A stretch of DNA of 64,000 nucleotides from Rhizophagus clarus (GCA_015698045.1 BLAL01000034.1:1-64000); one strand, 5' to 3'; positions 33,647-46,797 are shown, numbered from the stretch's first letter. A program made the numbers and translations. Notes: a model not told the origin generated them from the letters alone.

Positions 33647-35876
33647 TTTTAAAATAAGAAAAAAAAAAATAGTGCAGTTTAAAATAAAAAAAAAAAAAAA
33701 TGTGTAACACTTTCAGAGTTTTAATGCTTAAATCTAAAAAAGGTTTAATAAAATATAAATTAGCTCATGCCAACTCTAAAAAATGCATGGACCGTGTGTA
33801 TCAGAAAAAGACAAAGAGAATTTATTTATAATAAGAAAGATTTTTTTTTTTTTTTTGCAGATAAAAAAAAAATTCGGTTACTATTTACCATTAATTGTAT
33901 AAATATTTATATGCAATTAGACAAAAAAAAAAATAAAATAAAATAAAAAAAAAAAATAAAAATGATGAAAAATAATTAAAATTTTACCAGAAAATCACAT
34001 GTAACGATTATGATTCGTTTAAAAATGATCGGAGCTTAGCAAATTCATTGGTAATTTAGACAATCGTCATATTACAACAACAAAGGAAAAATTTTAGACA
34101 AAGACTTCTTGCCAAAAGACCAAATAAAGACCTTGTTCTTTTAATAAACAACGATTATAGGATTTAATGTTAGAAATTTTGAGGTTACAAACTTGGCAAA
34201 AAAAACATTTATATATATATGTGCTTTATATGATAAATTGTTAGAATAAACAACGAAAATAAAAAAAAAAAATTTTTTTTTTTTCTTTCCCCGCACCAAT
34301 AAATTAATTTGTTTGATGTTTACGTCACTCTGAAGCATCGGATTAATTTATTTTGCCTTTGTCCCTTGATTTAGGATCAAATAAAATATGAATAAATGAA
34401 ATAAAGAAATCCGTGCGTTAAAAGTAAACAAGTTTTAAAATGTTTGAATATTGCATTCTACAACGTTTTTGGAAAGAAAAAAAGTATTGTATCACCTAAC
34501 TTAAAGCTTTGTTAAAAACATGTCACAATGTAATCAGTGTATTAAATCAAAAACATCTTTTTTATTGCATTAAGAAAATAAATAAACAAAATCTGATACA
34601 CAAAAAAACATTCCTTTTTTTTTTCCCGCCAAAAAAAAGATGTTTCGTAAAATAATCAAACTTTATTCCTTTATTGGATTAGAAACATTCCGATTAAGTT
34701 TAAGATTGATTTTTGACTGAAAGAAGAAAAAAAAGAGATCAAAAAAAACGTGTTAAAAAACTTGTTTTAAACGTGAAAAAAAATTTTAAAACCTCCGATT
34801 ATTAAATTTCAAACTATAATCCCCTACCATATAAAGGCAATTTTTTCTTTAAGGAAAATAAAAAAAAAGTTGTGACCACATTTTCCTTTCTTGTACTCAT
34901 CGATAAAATTCATTGAATTCAAAGAAAAGAAGTTCATTTTCTTGTACCATTATGAAACAGGTTTATCAAGTTTGACATCTTGACTAAAACAAGCAATATT
35001 TATTTAAATTAAGTTTTAATATATATGTGTATATAATATATAATGACATGATATGGTTTCAAAGACGTTTGTACGAAGAAAGCTTTATGTTACTAATTTC
35101 TATATCTAAACTTTATGAAATAGTATAATTTTATTAAAATAGTTTATTAAAAGCATATCATCGTAGTTTTGTATAACGACTAAATTTATAAGTAAACGGT
35201 TTAAAGAGTCTTGATAGTATATGTATAAATAATACTTTACCTTTTGTTGTAAAATTCCTTTGTGGCGCAGCATCTGATTTTTTCTTTGATCATGTGATGA
35301 ATCAAGTATAGTTAAGAACGTAACTTACGTAGCTTATTTAACACTTTTAGTATTATTCTTTTTTTTTTTTTTTTTACATTCTTTGTATGATTCCAACTTT
35401 TTGATGGTCTGCGAGATTACATGTTCGTCAACAATGATTTCGACTTACAATGTTACAAAGTTCAGGGGTGTGTATCGTGCGTTTGCGATCATTCGGAAAT
35501 GAATTTTTTCTAAAAAAAATCACAATGATTACATTTTCAGGGGGGGTTTCAGCAAGCAGCAATTACAGTACGTACTGTTCTTTAAACGTTTATTGATAAT
35601 GTTTACAATGTTACATATTCAGGTTTCAGGTGAAGTTCGAACAAAACATCACAACAACGTACATGTACATCTTTAATATAATTTCTTTATTACACATGAA
35701 ATATAAACTTAAATGGTAACGTACTATAGTAAATTTAATACAATCTTTTTTTTTTTTTTTTATTACACGTATCAAATGGTACAAGAAAAAAAACAGATTA
35801 TTAATTACATAAAAAAAAAAAAAAAAAAAAAAAGAAAGCTTTAAAAAACTATATGCATATAATATACAAATAAAAC
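33041..35876. other. 2.8-kb intergenic region, no gene seen
   Basis: Extremely rich in homopolymer runs, including T14A13 at 33241-33267, T16A15 at 33616-33646 and the reverse-order A12T12 near 34261. No RNA gene or convincing ORF on either strand. Confidence 0.6.
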
Positions 35877-37636
35877 TTAATTTTTCTTAATAAGTTTTGT
35901 TAGAAAGACGCCTAAAAATACACAAGCTATTAAAAGAATTACACACATCCAACATAGGAAAACTCCAAAAGTGATCCTGCATTTTGGTAAGCATGGTAAA
36001 AGTTGACATTTTTTCCCTAAAATTATAAAAAATTGTTATCATTATTTGTTAACGCGGATTATTTTTTAAAAAATTTTCTAATATTTACCTTTCTCTTCCT
36101 TTGGCTTTGATCGTCTTTCTCGTGACTATAAATGTTTTAAAAAATATATAAATACTTGTAATACCAAGAAAGTGGTAAATATTTACGAATAAAAATGATT
36201 TTTTCTTACCTCTATAAAAAATTATAAAAAACAAAAGTGTGCAAATACGGAGTTAACAACGTACTAGTGAACGATAATAACATTAATAGTAAATATACAC
36301 TGTAATAACTTACCACTACCAAATCCGCTATCTACTCCGCCACCAAAATCAAGTACGACAGAATCGAGTCGATTTTGTGTTGAAGCTTCAGATACAACGT
36401 CAAATTCATTCTTTTTATTATTAATATTATTAATATTATTATTAACATTCTTTTTTTCATTATTTGTCTTAAGAGTCTTAATTTCTATATCCTCATAAAT
36501 TGAAGATAAATTCATTCTGCCTAATCTAGACAATATATCTTCAGTACTTGGCCTTGTAAGCGGATCATCATCCCAACATTGTTCGTATAAATCAATATAC
36601 TCAATAGGTGTGCCCGCAACAGGTTTTTCTCTTTCGCCTGATAATAATTTTTTTCTTAATTTAAGATCATGACGAACCGAGATGAAAGAAGGTTTTCCAC
36701 TTGATAATTCATACAATATGAATCCTAAACTATATATATTAGATTTTTTGTCACATGGAAATGTTAAATCAGGTTCAATATAAGGTAAAATTTTGAAATT
36801 TTCAGGTATTGAAACATCAGTCATAGGTTTTGAAAGTCCTATATCTCCTATTAATAACCTATTATTATGAACAAATATATTATATGGATGCTAGACGGAG
36901 ACGAAAGGACGAAGAAAGAAATAAAAGAAAGAAATAAAAGAAAGTTGAAAAGAAAGAAAGTAAGTAAAATATTATCCGGAGCGAACCATCCAATCATTTG
37001 GAATACTGCGGTAACCGATAGTACTAAATGCCGATTTGCATATATTATAATAAAAAAATAATACAGTACGTACCAATGTTAAGTGTACGATACCATAATT
37101 GTGTATATACTGTAAACCACTTGTTAAGTCAGTAGCAAATCTCATTTTATCATTCCAAGAAAGTCTATAAAAATGCTCTTTTAAATAATTTCGTAAATTT
37201 CCTCCGTTAGCATATTCTGTTATCAAGAAATAATCTTCGCTATCTGGTTTTTTGCTAAAACCGTATATTGGTAAAATATTTTGATGATAACATACTTTAT
37301 AAAATGATTTTATCTAAAAAAAAAAAAAAAAACAATAAAATTTTAGAAAGAAATATTTTTTTTTTTTAAAAAAAAAAAAACAATAAAATTTTCACTTACA
37401 TTTTCCAAATATTGAGAATGAAATTTCTTTAAAATAACAAGAGAATTTGTATCTTTCCAATATGCTTTAAATAATTCAATACCTAAATCATTCAAATTAT
37501 TATTTAATCCACTAATCTTCTCGAAACGAGAAAAATCAATGAACTTTAAATTATCATTAAAGTTAGGACTATGATTAGAATTATTGGAACTTGTTTGGTC
37601 AGGTGAAGATGCAAATATTTCCTTAGATGATTCCAT
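35877..37636 (-). CDS. Pseudokinase with C-terminal membrane helix, six exons including a proposed 2-nt microexon, 410 aa
   Basis: Exons (minus): 37636-37400, 37313-37074, 36890-36314, 36211-36210, 36125-36089, 36016-35877. They total 1233 nt. A protein kinase fold is clear: VILKKF with the beta-3 lysine (K70), LITEYANGGNLRNYL, DLTSGLQYIHNYGIVH, GDIGLSKP (D175 for DFG), SNIYSLGFILYELSSGKPSF, CWDDDPLTRPS. The HRD motif reads HLT (156-158), so the catalytic Asp is missing; the Asn five residues on (HPYN) remains. No glycine loop is visible. After a Ser/Asn-rich linker and ESRERRSKPKEEK, the end is KKCQLLPCLPKCRITFGV, a hydrophobic helix (about 378-403) and TKLIKKN, which predicts membrane anchoring. 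Without the 2-nt exon the last frame loses the helix. It is probably a scaffold or signalling regulator. Confidence 0.75.
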
Positions 37637-40379
37637 AATTTATCATATAAATTTATGAACTTGATATGCTCTTTGTATTCCTTGTTAACTTGTGCTTGTT
37701 AACTCGTTTAAATAATTCCTTGTTCGTTCGTTTCTTTTTTTAGAGAAAGAGAAAGAAACAATGACTGTCTTTTTAAAAAAAATAAATAAATAAATTTTTA
37801 TAATGAAATAAAAAAAAATTTATTATTTTTTTTTTCTTTTTTTTTTTTTTACGGGAAAATCTTTTTTCACGACCAAAAAAAGTGCAAATAATTCTAATTT
37901 ATTTTATTTAATGTATTTATAAATAATTTCGATTAAATCATTTGTTATGCAAATAAATTTAAAAAAAAAAATTAGGCTGTTTTTTTCTAGATTTGAAAAT
38001 CGAGTTTCGTTTATCAAAGACAAAAAAGGAAAAGAAAAACCAAATGTATTTGGTGTCAAAAATACCATGTACTGTAAATCTCATTCTGAAATATGTTACA
38101 AAATGGTAACACTATGTGTTGTTTTCTGGTAAAAGTTAGTCTTGATTTACGTTACTCGTTACTTGTTTCATCAAAAACAAACATTAAACTTCGCCAACAA
38201 CTAAAAATAATTTTTATTTTATTTTATTTTTTTTTTCGGAATTTTTTTTCTTTAAAAAAGAAAGAGAAAAAAAAAAGAGAAAGAGAAGAAGAAGATCTTT
38301 TTTTCCCCTCCCCCTGCTTATTTTTTTTTGGCAACTTGATTAAATTACCATTAAAGAAACTTATCTGTATTGTTTCATCATTCATCGTTACATTTCCGCG
38401 TTATTTTTTTTTAGCCTATTAAAAGAATACAACATAATGTATGATGTACATACATATATAAATGATCAAATTAAAGTTTTTTTTATTTTTTTTTTTTTCG
38501 AAAAAAAAAAATAATAATGATTCCTCCTTTTCATTACAATATTAAATTTTTACCAAATTAGTAAAACAAAGTCTATCAATCTTAAATTTCTTATACAAAT
38601 AATAATGTAATAGCGAAACCTAAGTTTACTAATTAATACTAATTTGTATTTATGCAAAAAAAAAAAGAGAAATATTTTTTTTTTGTGATCAAAACATAAT
38701 AATTTTCATGTTAACAATGGTAAAGATGGAAAAGATAATTTTACGGGGGGAAATCAACTTACATATTACCTGATTTGGTTCCACACCTTTTTTACACCCA
38801 CGAAAGTTATCGTTACTATAAATAAATTTTTTCGAAAAAGAATTTTGTATGGTTCAAACCCAAAAAATTCATCTTTTTTGATCACCAAACAATTTTTTGA
38901 ACCAATTAATATTCAAGTTAAAATATTTTTTTAATGTTATGAAACATTTTAGTTACCTTCCGTTTATTTCCATATGATCTTTTAATATTAAATTTCCATA
39001 TGTGATCTAGTTTATTATTTATTAGAATTTGATCATACATTTGATTTTATTACTTGCACATATCTTTTTGGCGAATACAAATGTAAAGTTTAAGTATACC
39101 AGAGATTAAAAATTTATGTAAGTTTATTAAATTTTTATTAAAAGTTTATTAAAGTTTTTTTAAAAGGTTATTAAAGTTTTTTAAATTTTATTCTCTTACG
39201 AATATCTTTGGTTCCTATTCCTTCCGAATATTTTTTTTAACTTTTTTTAGGTAACAGACCAAAAATATTTTCTAAAAATTATAAATTCACTTAAATCAAT
39301 TTTTTTTATTTATTTGTGTAAGTATTTTTTCTTTTTCCAAAAATAGAATTTTTCTTTTTTTAAAATATCCATTTTGTTTATAAAAAAAATAGATCACATG
39401 TCGACAATTCGGAATTTTTATCAATTTCCTTAGATCAAAAATTTTGTCTTCCATAATAAGTGTAAATAAATAAATAATTCTAGACTCTGTCATTACTTCG
39501 CCACACCTATTTATTTTAATGAAATACAGTATATATTTAGAAATGATGATCTGGAGAGAATATTGCGGTAATTTACTACAACGGTAACATTCGTTTAAAG
39601 TAACATTCATTCAATAACATTCTTTGAAGTATAATCATAAAAATCAAATGAATTCTTTTCAGGTTTGATGAGGTGAAACGCTCAAAAACGTTTTAAATCC
39701 GGTTTTCCGACCGGTTTTACTGATTGTCCGTTATCGAGCAGTATTGCAACAGAATAAATTTCGATGACTTCATGTTCTCAATTCTGAAACATTATTATTA
39801 GCCAAGGAGTATGATGAAATGATCTGTTTATTTATTATTATTTATGGTCAGTCATACGGATGCGACCGACCGATAAATGTTTCATTGCCGGTTTATACTT
39901 TTTTAATATTGATCCGCTTATCACCATAAACCTCCCTTTTTAAGATATGTTAATTCTTTATATGGAAATTTGTTCTTCTCCAATTTTGAGTTACAACACT
40001 GTTTTGTCTGTTTTTGTCCAGTTAATTATGTTTTTTTTTTTATCTTCTTAATGCCGTAATACCGGCTGGAGTGAAAATCTTATTGGTGATTCTACAGATT
40101 AACCGTCATGATAAGATTTCACTGTCACTGCCAAAAACAAATCAGTCCCAAGGCGGTTCACATATTGTAATTAATTGTACATAATCGATGTTAAAAGTAC
40201 GCTGATATATTATGGTTACGCCATTCGGCGTGAAATAAATTACAATATTACAAGATTATGCCGTAATAGTTTCGCAGCCGTAATTACATTTCGATAAGCA
40301 CCTATAATATGATGATCACCAATGATTCGTTAAAAAAAAAACCGGCTAGATGTAAAAAATCAAACAGTTTTATTTAAAA
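37637..40379. other. 2.7-kb intergenic region, no gene seen
   Basis: AT-rich with T12-CG-A10 palindrome at 38487-38511. At 40068-40121 GTGAAAATCTTAT and ATAAGATTTCAC form an imperfect hairpin. No RNA gene or credible ORF; the 109-codon frame at 38093 is low-complexity. Confidence 0.55.
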
Positions 40380-40780
40380 ACAATCGGATCATCATTAGCG
40401 CGGTAAAATTCGGGTTATCATGATTAATTAATAATCGGATTATCAAAGCGGTTAACATTAACGCGATAAAAATTTCGGTTTATCATGATTAATAATTAAT
40501 AATCGGATTATCAAAGGCGGGTTAACATTATCGTAATAGATTCTTTACCAATCGATTTATCATGATTTTAAATTATTAATCGGTTTATCATAACGCGATT
40601 TAATCATTAACACGATAAAATTCTGTGAATTATTAAACAATCGGTTTTCACAATACTTGGCAATCGGATTATCATATAGCGTGATAGCGTGATAAATTTG
40701 TACGACAAAAATTCTTAAAATTTTGTGAATTTATTTGACAAATCGGTTTACCATTAACGCAATAAACATTCAGTTTGAAT
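40380..40780. repeat. Degenerate tandem repeat, units about 80-90 bp
   Basis: AATCGGATTATCA, GGTTAACATTAACGCGATAAAA and TTATCATGATTAAT blocks recur four or five times with drift. Confidence 0.65.
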
Positions 40781-40974
40781 TAATAAAAACGGCATGATTT
40801 ATTATTTAGAAATATAAACTGAAAATATAAACATTTATTTAATTATAAATAATACTAGACCCGCATCTGAAATGATAAAAATGATTTCCTATTTGATGTA
40901 TTATTTAGATCTACCCTTTAAGTTCACGAAAATGTCTCATTTATTAACAAACTTCTCTTCTTTTTAACATGATT

Positions 40975-41135
40975 AAATCATAATTAACCTAATTTAGATC
41001 ATGCTAACCTGTTTTTAGCTCACATTAACCTTGGTTTAACTCTAATTAGTCTAATTTAACTCATAGTTGACCTTATTAACCTAATTTAACTCCCGTATAG
41101 TTTACCATATTAACCTAATTTAACTCATAATCAAT
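40975..41135. repeat. Short repeats of TTAACCTAATTTAACTC
   Basis: TTAACCTAATTTA(A/G) and related AACTCATA blocks occur about five times. No other feature between here and the F-box-like gene at 41366 except poly-A/purine runs. Confidence 0.6.
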
Positions 41136-41365
41136 GATCTTCTTTGATAAGGGTTTCCAATTACATCTTCATATTTTTTAAACTTATAAAATTTTCCCGT
41201 AAAAGAAAATCTTCCTCCTGGTGAAACACGATCCGAAACTATTGAACGAAAGAAAAAAAAAGAAAAAGAAAAAAAAAAAAGAGAAAAAAAATGCAAAAAA
41301 AAAAAAAAAAAATAGATTTTATTATATTTAAGTAAAGTCTTAGAAAATAAAATACAAAAAAGTTT

Positions 41366-42360
41366 TTAATCCATATAAAATAATGAGAACAAACCAGCAA
41401 GAATATCCAACGCGTCCATTAATTCTAACATGACTTTTCTTGGTATATTTAAATAAATTAATTCAACACCATTACTAGGACCCACACTCATATGTAAAGT
41501 ATCATCATCATTTGGATTCGAACTTAAAATATTATTTCCTTCTCTTCTTTCTTTAACCCCACTAATGTTAACAACGTTAACTGCATTATTATTATTATTA
41601 TTATCATCATCAACTCGAAATTTGAATACGTCTTCGGCCAAAATGTTAGTACAAGGTGATAATTTATAACCTAAAATCATTCCCATCCCGAATCTTGCTT
41701 GTTTAATATCACAGGGATTTTCGCCTGGTAATAATATTGTTGGAATATATTCTTTCGTACGCCAACCAAATGGTAATGATGTTGGAAGTTGTTTTACAAA
41801 CATTTCTAAATGTATCGCGCAACATGTATCTCCTGGATTTCTCATTAATTCTTCTTCTGCAATTGATGATGATGATGATGGAGATGATGATGAGGAATTA
41901 AAAAGTCGAAATGTACAAATATTTTCAAATGTTTCAAATTTACTGTGAAAATATATTGATTTATGTGCAAATTCCATCCTTAACTGTATATAAAAATATA
42001 AGGTGAGAAGAAGAAGAAGAAGAAGAAAAAAAAAGATATTGAAATTAAATTTACAAAAAAAAAGAGAAAAGTTTTTCCTTTTTTGAAAAAAAAAACGATA
42101 CCGATTTTTTGAATACATTACTTCGAATTTTAAATCATTTCCAAATCTGCCATTTATGCGATCGCTGATCACGACAGGAATTAATATACTCCACTTTCTA
42201 CATGTTCTTCTTATCCTCCATAAAAAGTTGTAACTAAAAAAAATATATATGTAATAGACGTAATAATATCATATAAAATTAATAATTCAACTTACTTATT
42301 ATCTAACAATACATAATTGAAAAATTTCAATAATAATTCATTTGGTAATGCTGTTGTCAT
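41366..42360 (-). CDS. Short F-box-like protein, three exons, 264 aa
   Basis: Exons (minus) 42360-42296, 42233-42122 and 41983-41366 join in frame to 795 nt. The N-terminus MTTALPNELLLKFFNYVLLD plus NNYNFLWRIRRTCRKWSIL fits an F-box with its trailing helix, split by the first intron. Downstream there is a Ser run near residues 85-95, then GDTCCAIHLEMFVKQLP, ARFGMGMILGYKL, an Asp/Asn run and MLELMDALDILAGLFSLFYMD at the end. I do not recognise the C-terminal part. A long open frame that reads through intron 2 is a side effect of the intron having no stop in that frame. Confidence 0.7.
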
Positions 42361-42414
42361 AATTTTTTTATTGTATTTCAAGTAAAAAAAAAAATTCTTC
42401 AAGGATAAGGGAAA

Positions 42415-42445
<31 letters not shown>

Positions 42446-43195
42446 GTGATCCGAAAAGTGCTTTAATATATATGCTAAATGTGAATGTATGACATGTCAG
42501 ATGATCAAGATTCCGTAATATTGACGTTCATCAAGTTAGTGCGAAGATCAGATTTACCATAGATAGGTTTTAAATTGGTTATCAATGTCTTTGTTATGCT
42601 TATTAATAATCAAAGTTAACAATTTTTATGATCAAAATAAAGAATCATAAGATATTTAACAATATGCGCTTGATCTTCATACTTCAGTTTCTTTATTTTC
42701 TTTATTTTACACATAATAAATTAAAAAAAAGAAAAATTATAAAAAGTTCGCGTATGAATATTTTGATGCATTTGATTTTTTTTTTTTGCAGTTGTATGTA
42801 CACAATAATAAATATCTTTGGTTATCGATAAAGATATTTGAAGATGATGTACTCAAAATTAATACAATAATAATTCCCAATTGGTAAAGTTGAACTGTTG
42901 AAGAACTGTTGAAGGTAAATGAAAAAAAATATAAATATATTTATGATTTGCTGCTATTTGATATGAAATGTATGAAATGTTTTTTACTTTGATAATTTGT
43001 CCCTGTTTCTTAGTTGATAACTTGCTACAAGATGAAAAAAAAAAAAAAAATATTTCACAAAAGAAAAAAGAAAAATTATTAAAAAATAGATAAAATATAA
43101 ATCATAGATGATCATCCTAAAATAATAATTTCCGAAATTAATACGTCGAATTTCGAATTAATGAAAGTTTTTTCTTTTCACATAGGATTGCATTT
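42361..43195. other. Intergenic, no gene seen
   Basis: Begins with T18A13 (42415-42445) just upstream of the F-box-like gene. The rest is AT-rich without a credible gene. Confidence 0.6.
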
Positions 43196-44246
43196 TCACA
43201 GAGAATTGCTACGATCATATATTGTATTATTATTATATGATGTATTATTATTATTATATGATGTATTATTATTGTATGATGTATTATCATATAATGTATC
43301 ATTGTCCTGTAAAGGTATATGATTGTTATTATAATTTTCTATGTAAATTTGAGGTTCATTCAAGGTTTCCTCCAGTTGTGAAGATTCATCATCATAAGAA
43401 GTTCCAAATTTATCCACATGTTCAGTTAAAATTGCTTGATCATTATCTAAGGTTCGTTGACTTGAAACTTCACTTTTGTTTTGAGCTTGTTTCCAACTTT
43501 GTTGTAAAGGTGAAGGTGATGGCATATAATTATTTCTATTAGTAAGATTTACAGCAAATGTTGAAGATGGAGATGGCAAAGGAGTTAATAAAGCGTTTCT
43601 ATTTGAAATTGGTGATAAAGGTGGAGTTGTAGAATATGGTCTATAATTTGGATTAATGAATGCATGTTCGATCTTAATATTTTTACTTGTTTCAACTCTT
43701 ATTTGTGAATTAAAATCCGGTCCTAATATTTCCGTCATACTAATACTACTATCCGTTTTTATTACATCAAATGGTGTAGATATAACTCTTTGTTTTGGTG
43801 TAAGTGAAAAATCCGGATTAAAAATTGATACTATACAAATATATAATATGAATCCACCAAAATTTGCATTAGCAATTAATAAATCACTTATAAAACGTGT
43901 CTTAATTATAAATGATAATATTCCATCTATACTTATTATTATATAACTTGCTGACCATATAAAAAGTGCCAAATTAAGCCATATATTTAAATCTTGAAAA
44001 TATTGTAATTTTCCTCTATTTTGTAATATAGGTCTTGTATTTAAATTTAACAATTTTCCAATTCCAAAATGTACTCTTAATCCTCCAATCAAACATAATA
44101 TTAATGCGATCCCACTAGCAGAAAGTCTTGGAATATTTTCCTTATATTTAGGATTTTCAAATAAAGCATCGAAAAGATAAACAAGAATTGGAAACCTAAA
44201 TAATTAATATATATATATATATATATGTGATTAGAAGTTCGTTTTC

Positions 44247-44278
<32 letters not shown>

Positions 44279-45100
44279 CAAAAAATCAATAAATTAATTT
44301 TACATTGGTAATAATAAGATGGCCAATACTAAACATGTCCAATATTCCCATCCAGTATGTTGTCTCCTAGACATTTGTTCCATGACATAACTCCAAAATA
44401 TTTGCAATGTAAATAAGCTCGTTCTAAAAATAATATAAATCTCATTTTAGTATGTATGATGGCGCAGCAACCCTTGATTATCCAAAGTATTTGTCGCACA
44501 AAAATCTTTAACTTGGATAATTTTAATGTGACACAGACAAAATATTACAACAGAAAAAAAAAACACTAAGACAAATAAAAGTGATTTATTTTTATTAACT
44601 ACTTACATGGTGAAACTTAATGAAATTGAATCTAGGTAATTTGATATATTATATAGTCGCAAATTCTTGAGAGTCCAATCTGATTCTGGTTTTTCGATTA
44701 TTATTGGTTCGGTAAGATATCCTTCATTAATTTTAATAGAATACAATATAATATCATGTACGAGATGAACAAGTAAAGCTAATAAGAATGCATAGGTGAA
44801 CATAGAACGAGGTTCAAGTCGAATTAATCGAAGAAAAGAAAAAGGTTCCCAACGATTTGTTTGCCATGTTCGGATGATCATCCTAAAAAATGATTAAAGA
44901 AAAAATCATGAATTCGAGACTCCCAAAAATTATTATTAAAAAATTGTAGCTTACCAAACTAAAACAAATGGAATATAACATATCCTTGCTGTTATAATAA
45001 AATTGAATTATTAATTTTTGTTGAATTAAATTATAACCTTTTCTTTTTATATTAAAGAATGGATCGTACCAAGATAACTCGTGTCGCTATAGCTTGACAT
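43196..45100 (-). CDS. Seven-membrane-helix protein, five exons, 486 aa
   Basis: Exons (minus) 45100-45070, 44988-44955, 44882-44607, 44423-44304, 44195-43196; total 1461 nt. Predicted helices by hydrophobicity: about 11-27, 49-71, 107-128, 140-162, 180-200, 223-250 and 262-281. A very short N-terminus (MSSYSDTSYL) precedes the first. The C-terminal tail from about 282 is hydrophilic, Ser/Pro/Asn/Thr-rich, with PPLSPISNRN, TPLPSPSS and MPSPSPLQQS proline-directed phosphosites, and ends in a repeated NNNTSYNNN stretch made by a trinucleotide repeat. The arrangement of seven helices and a long tail is like that of a receptor. I know no family match. The two first exons are tiny (31 and 34 nt), so the start is less certain. 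Confidence 0.72.
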
Positions 45101-45789
45101 TTTCTTCCCCCTTCAAGGCGGCATGAAAATAATGAACAATTTTTATGTGATAATCCTAAATACAAAGATACTAATTTATAGATAGATAGAGTGAGAAAAC
45201 TGTTTTTTTTTTTTTCTGTTTTTTAATGTTTTTTAGGTCACAATGTACAAAAAAAAAAACAGTTTTAACAACTCAAAACTCAACGTCAAAAGACGGCGAA
45301 TTAAAAGAAAAAAAAAAAAAAAAAAAAAAATGATTTTTTGTGAGGTTTTTGTATATATATAAAAAAAATCAAGTCCTACCACAAAACCATAATAGTATTA
45401 AGTAATAAAAGTTATGTAAAATGTAATGTCGAATAAAAAGTCTTGTATAAGGAAAAATATTTTTTTTTTATTTCTTAAATAGTATTGAATTGATGTTAAT
45501 GTAACCTTATAAAAAAAAACAAACAAAATCATAAAGATGTTATTAAATTATCATGAGAATTCGAAACTTTTATTTGTCAGTTATATCTATTTAAAGTATT
45601 ACATTCTTTTTGGAAACAATCGTAAGAATCGTAAAATAATATAATAAATGTTTAACAAAATTAGATTACTATTTAAGTCCTTCTTTTAATTATATATATA
45701 AATTAGAAATTCGAAACAAATGATATCTTTATTTCTATTTCTGTGTTTACTTTACGGAGTACAACATAAGCACATGCAAACACGGCAGG
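45101..45789. other. Intergenic, no gene seen
   Basis: Poly-T/poly-A runs and AT-rich DNA between the start of the seven-helix gene and the 3' end of the dioxygenase gene. Confidence 0.6.
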
Positions 45790-46424
45790 TTACTTGGGTG
45801 CAGAATACCCTAGCCCTAACTCGGGATATTGTAAAGGAATTTCGTCCAAATGTGCTGAAATCTTGGACAAATCCAAAGGAACAGGTTTTCCCATCCATGC
45901 AGCTCTATCACTATGATCTAATCTTTCTTCCCTAGTTAAAGGATGAATAAGTACTGAATGTACCCCATGATGAAGAGCAAACCATGAATAGACCCTAGAG
46001 AAATGTTCTTTAGGACACCACACTTCATAAGATCCCTATAAAAATTTAGAATTAGGTTATTAAATTTAAGTAAATAACATAATAAAGAAAAGTAAAAATA
46101 ATACGATTGAATGAGGTCCTCTTGGCGAATGATTAACAGTATCAAGCGGGACGGGATGAAAAAATCCTTCCTTGACTAGTTCAAGTATCTTTTCACGCAA
46201 GGCCAGTGCTGATGCGCAATTTTGTTCATTGTCCTCAATGAAATAAAATGAAATTATTTATTATTTTAATATATACATATATATATACATCTTTTAATAT
46301 TTAATACCTGAAGAAAATAAACATGAAAATGAAATTCTTTTATTTCTTCAGCTTCTGCTTCTGAAAGTAACTTACTACTCCCTTCTTTACTATTAGAATT
46401 ATTAGAATTATTTTTAATTAACAT
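45790..46424 (-). CDS. DOPA 4,5-dioxygenase family protein, three exons, 163 aa
   Basis: Exons (minus) 46424-46308, 46233-46105 and 46035-45790 are all phase 0. Typical family blocks: EIKEFHFHVYFLQ, SALALREKILELVKEGFF, HPVPLDTVNHSPRGPHS, GSYEVWCPKEHFSRVYSWF, HHGVHSVLIHPLTREERLDH, AAWMGKPVPLDL and YPELGLGYSAP. The histidines in HFHVYF, FHP, GPHS and LIHP are candidates for binding the metal. Family members cleave the catechol ring of DOPA (extradiol type); in Amanita the product leads to betalain pigments. The length fits the family. The substrate in this organism is unknown, and other catechols are possible. Confidence 0.9.
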
Positions 46425-46797
46425 AATGAGTAGAAGAGTGGGAACCTTTTTTTTTTTTTTTTTCATTTACCCACATTTTATTCAAGCAATGGGACATTTT
46501 TGCTAATTATTAGTTGACAGCCACAATTTTATACATGTGTAACGTGTGATGTGATTGGTTAGTCTAAATTTATGTTAATTAAATGTAAATATTTATACGT
46601 TATTATTTTATTTGAAGTAAGGGGTAACGCCCCCAAGCGTATTAGAAATCGAACTAGACTGAAAATGTGAAATCGATAAAATTTATACAATTTACGCAAG
46701 ATCATTATAACAATAAGAAGTAATGTAATAAACTATGTAAATAATACTGTAAATAATAAATAAACTCTTATCCGTAGATAAGTAGATTCGATTATTA
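46425..46797. other. Intergenic, no gene seen
   Basis: About 370 bp between the dioxygenase start and the 3' end of the next minus-strand gene. Contains T20 just upstream of the dioxygenase ATG. No other feature. Confidence 0.6.

Noticed and set aside
38093-38422. 109-codon plus-strand ORF
   Set aside because: Low-complexity Phe/Lys/Glu stretch from poly-T and purine runs; no splice or domain support.
41366-42172. 268-codon continuous ORF as a single-exon gene
   Set aside because: It reads through an intron encoding a Lys/Phe/Leu-rich stretch and starts on a non-ATG codon; the spliced F-box-like model is better.
43222-43542. Plus-strand ORF with MYYYYMM repeats
   Set aside because: Antisense of the trinucleotide repeat in the seven-helix protein tail.
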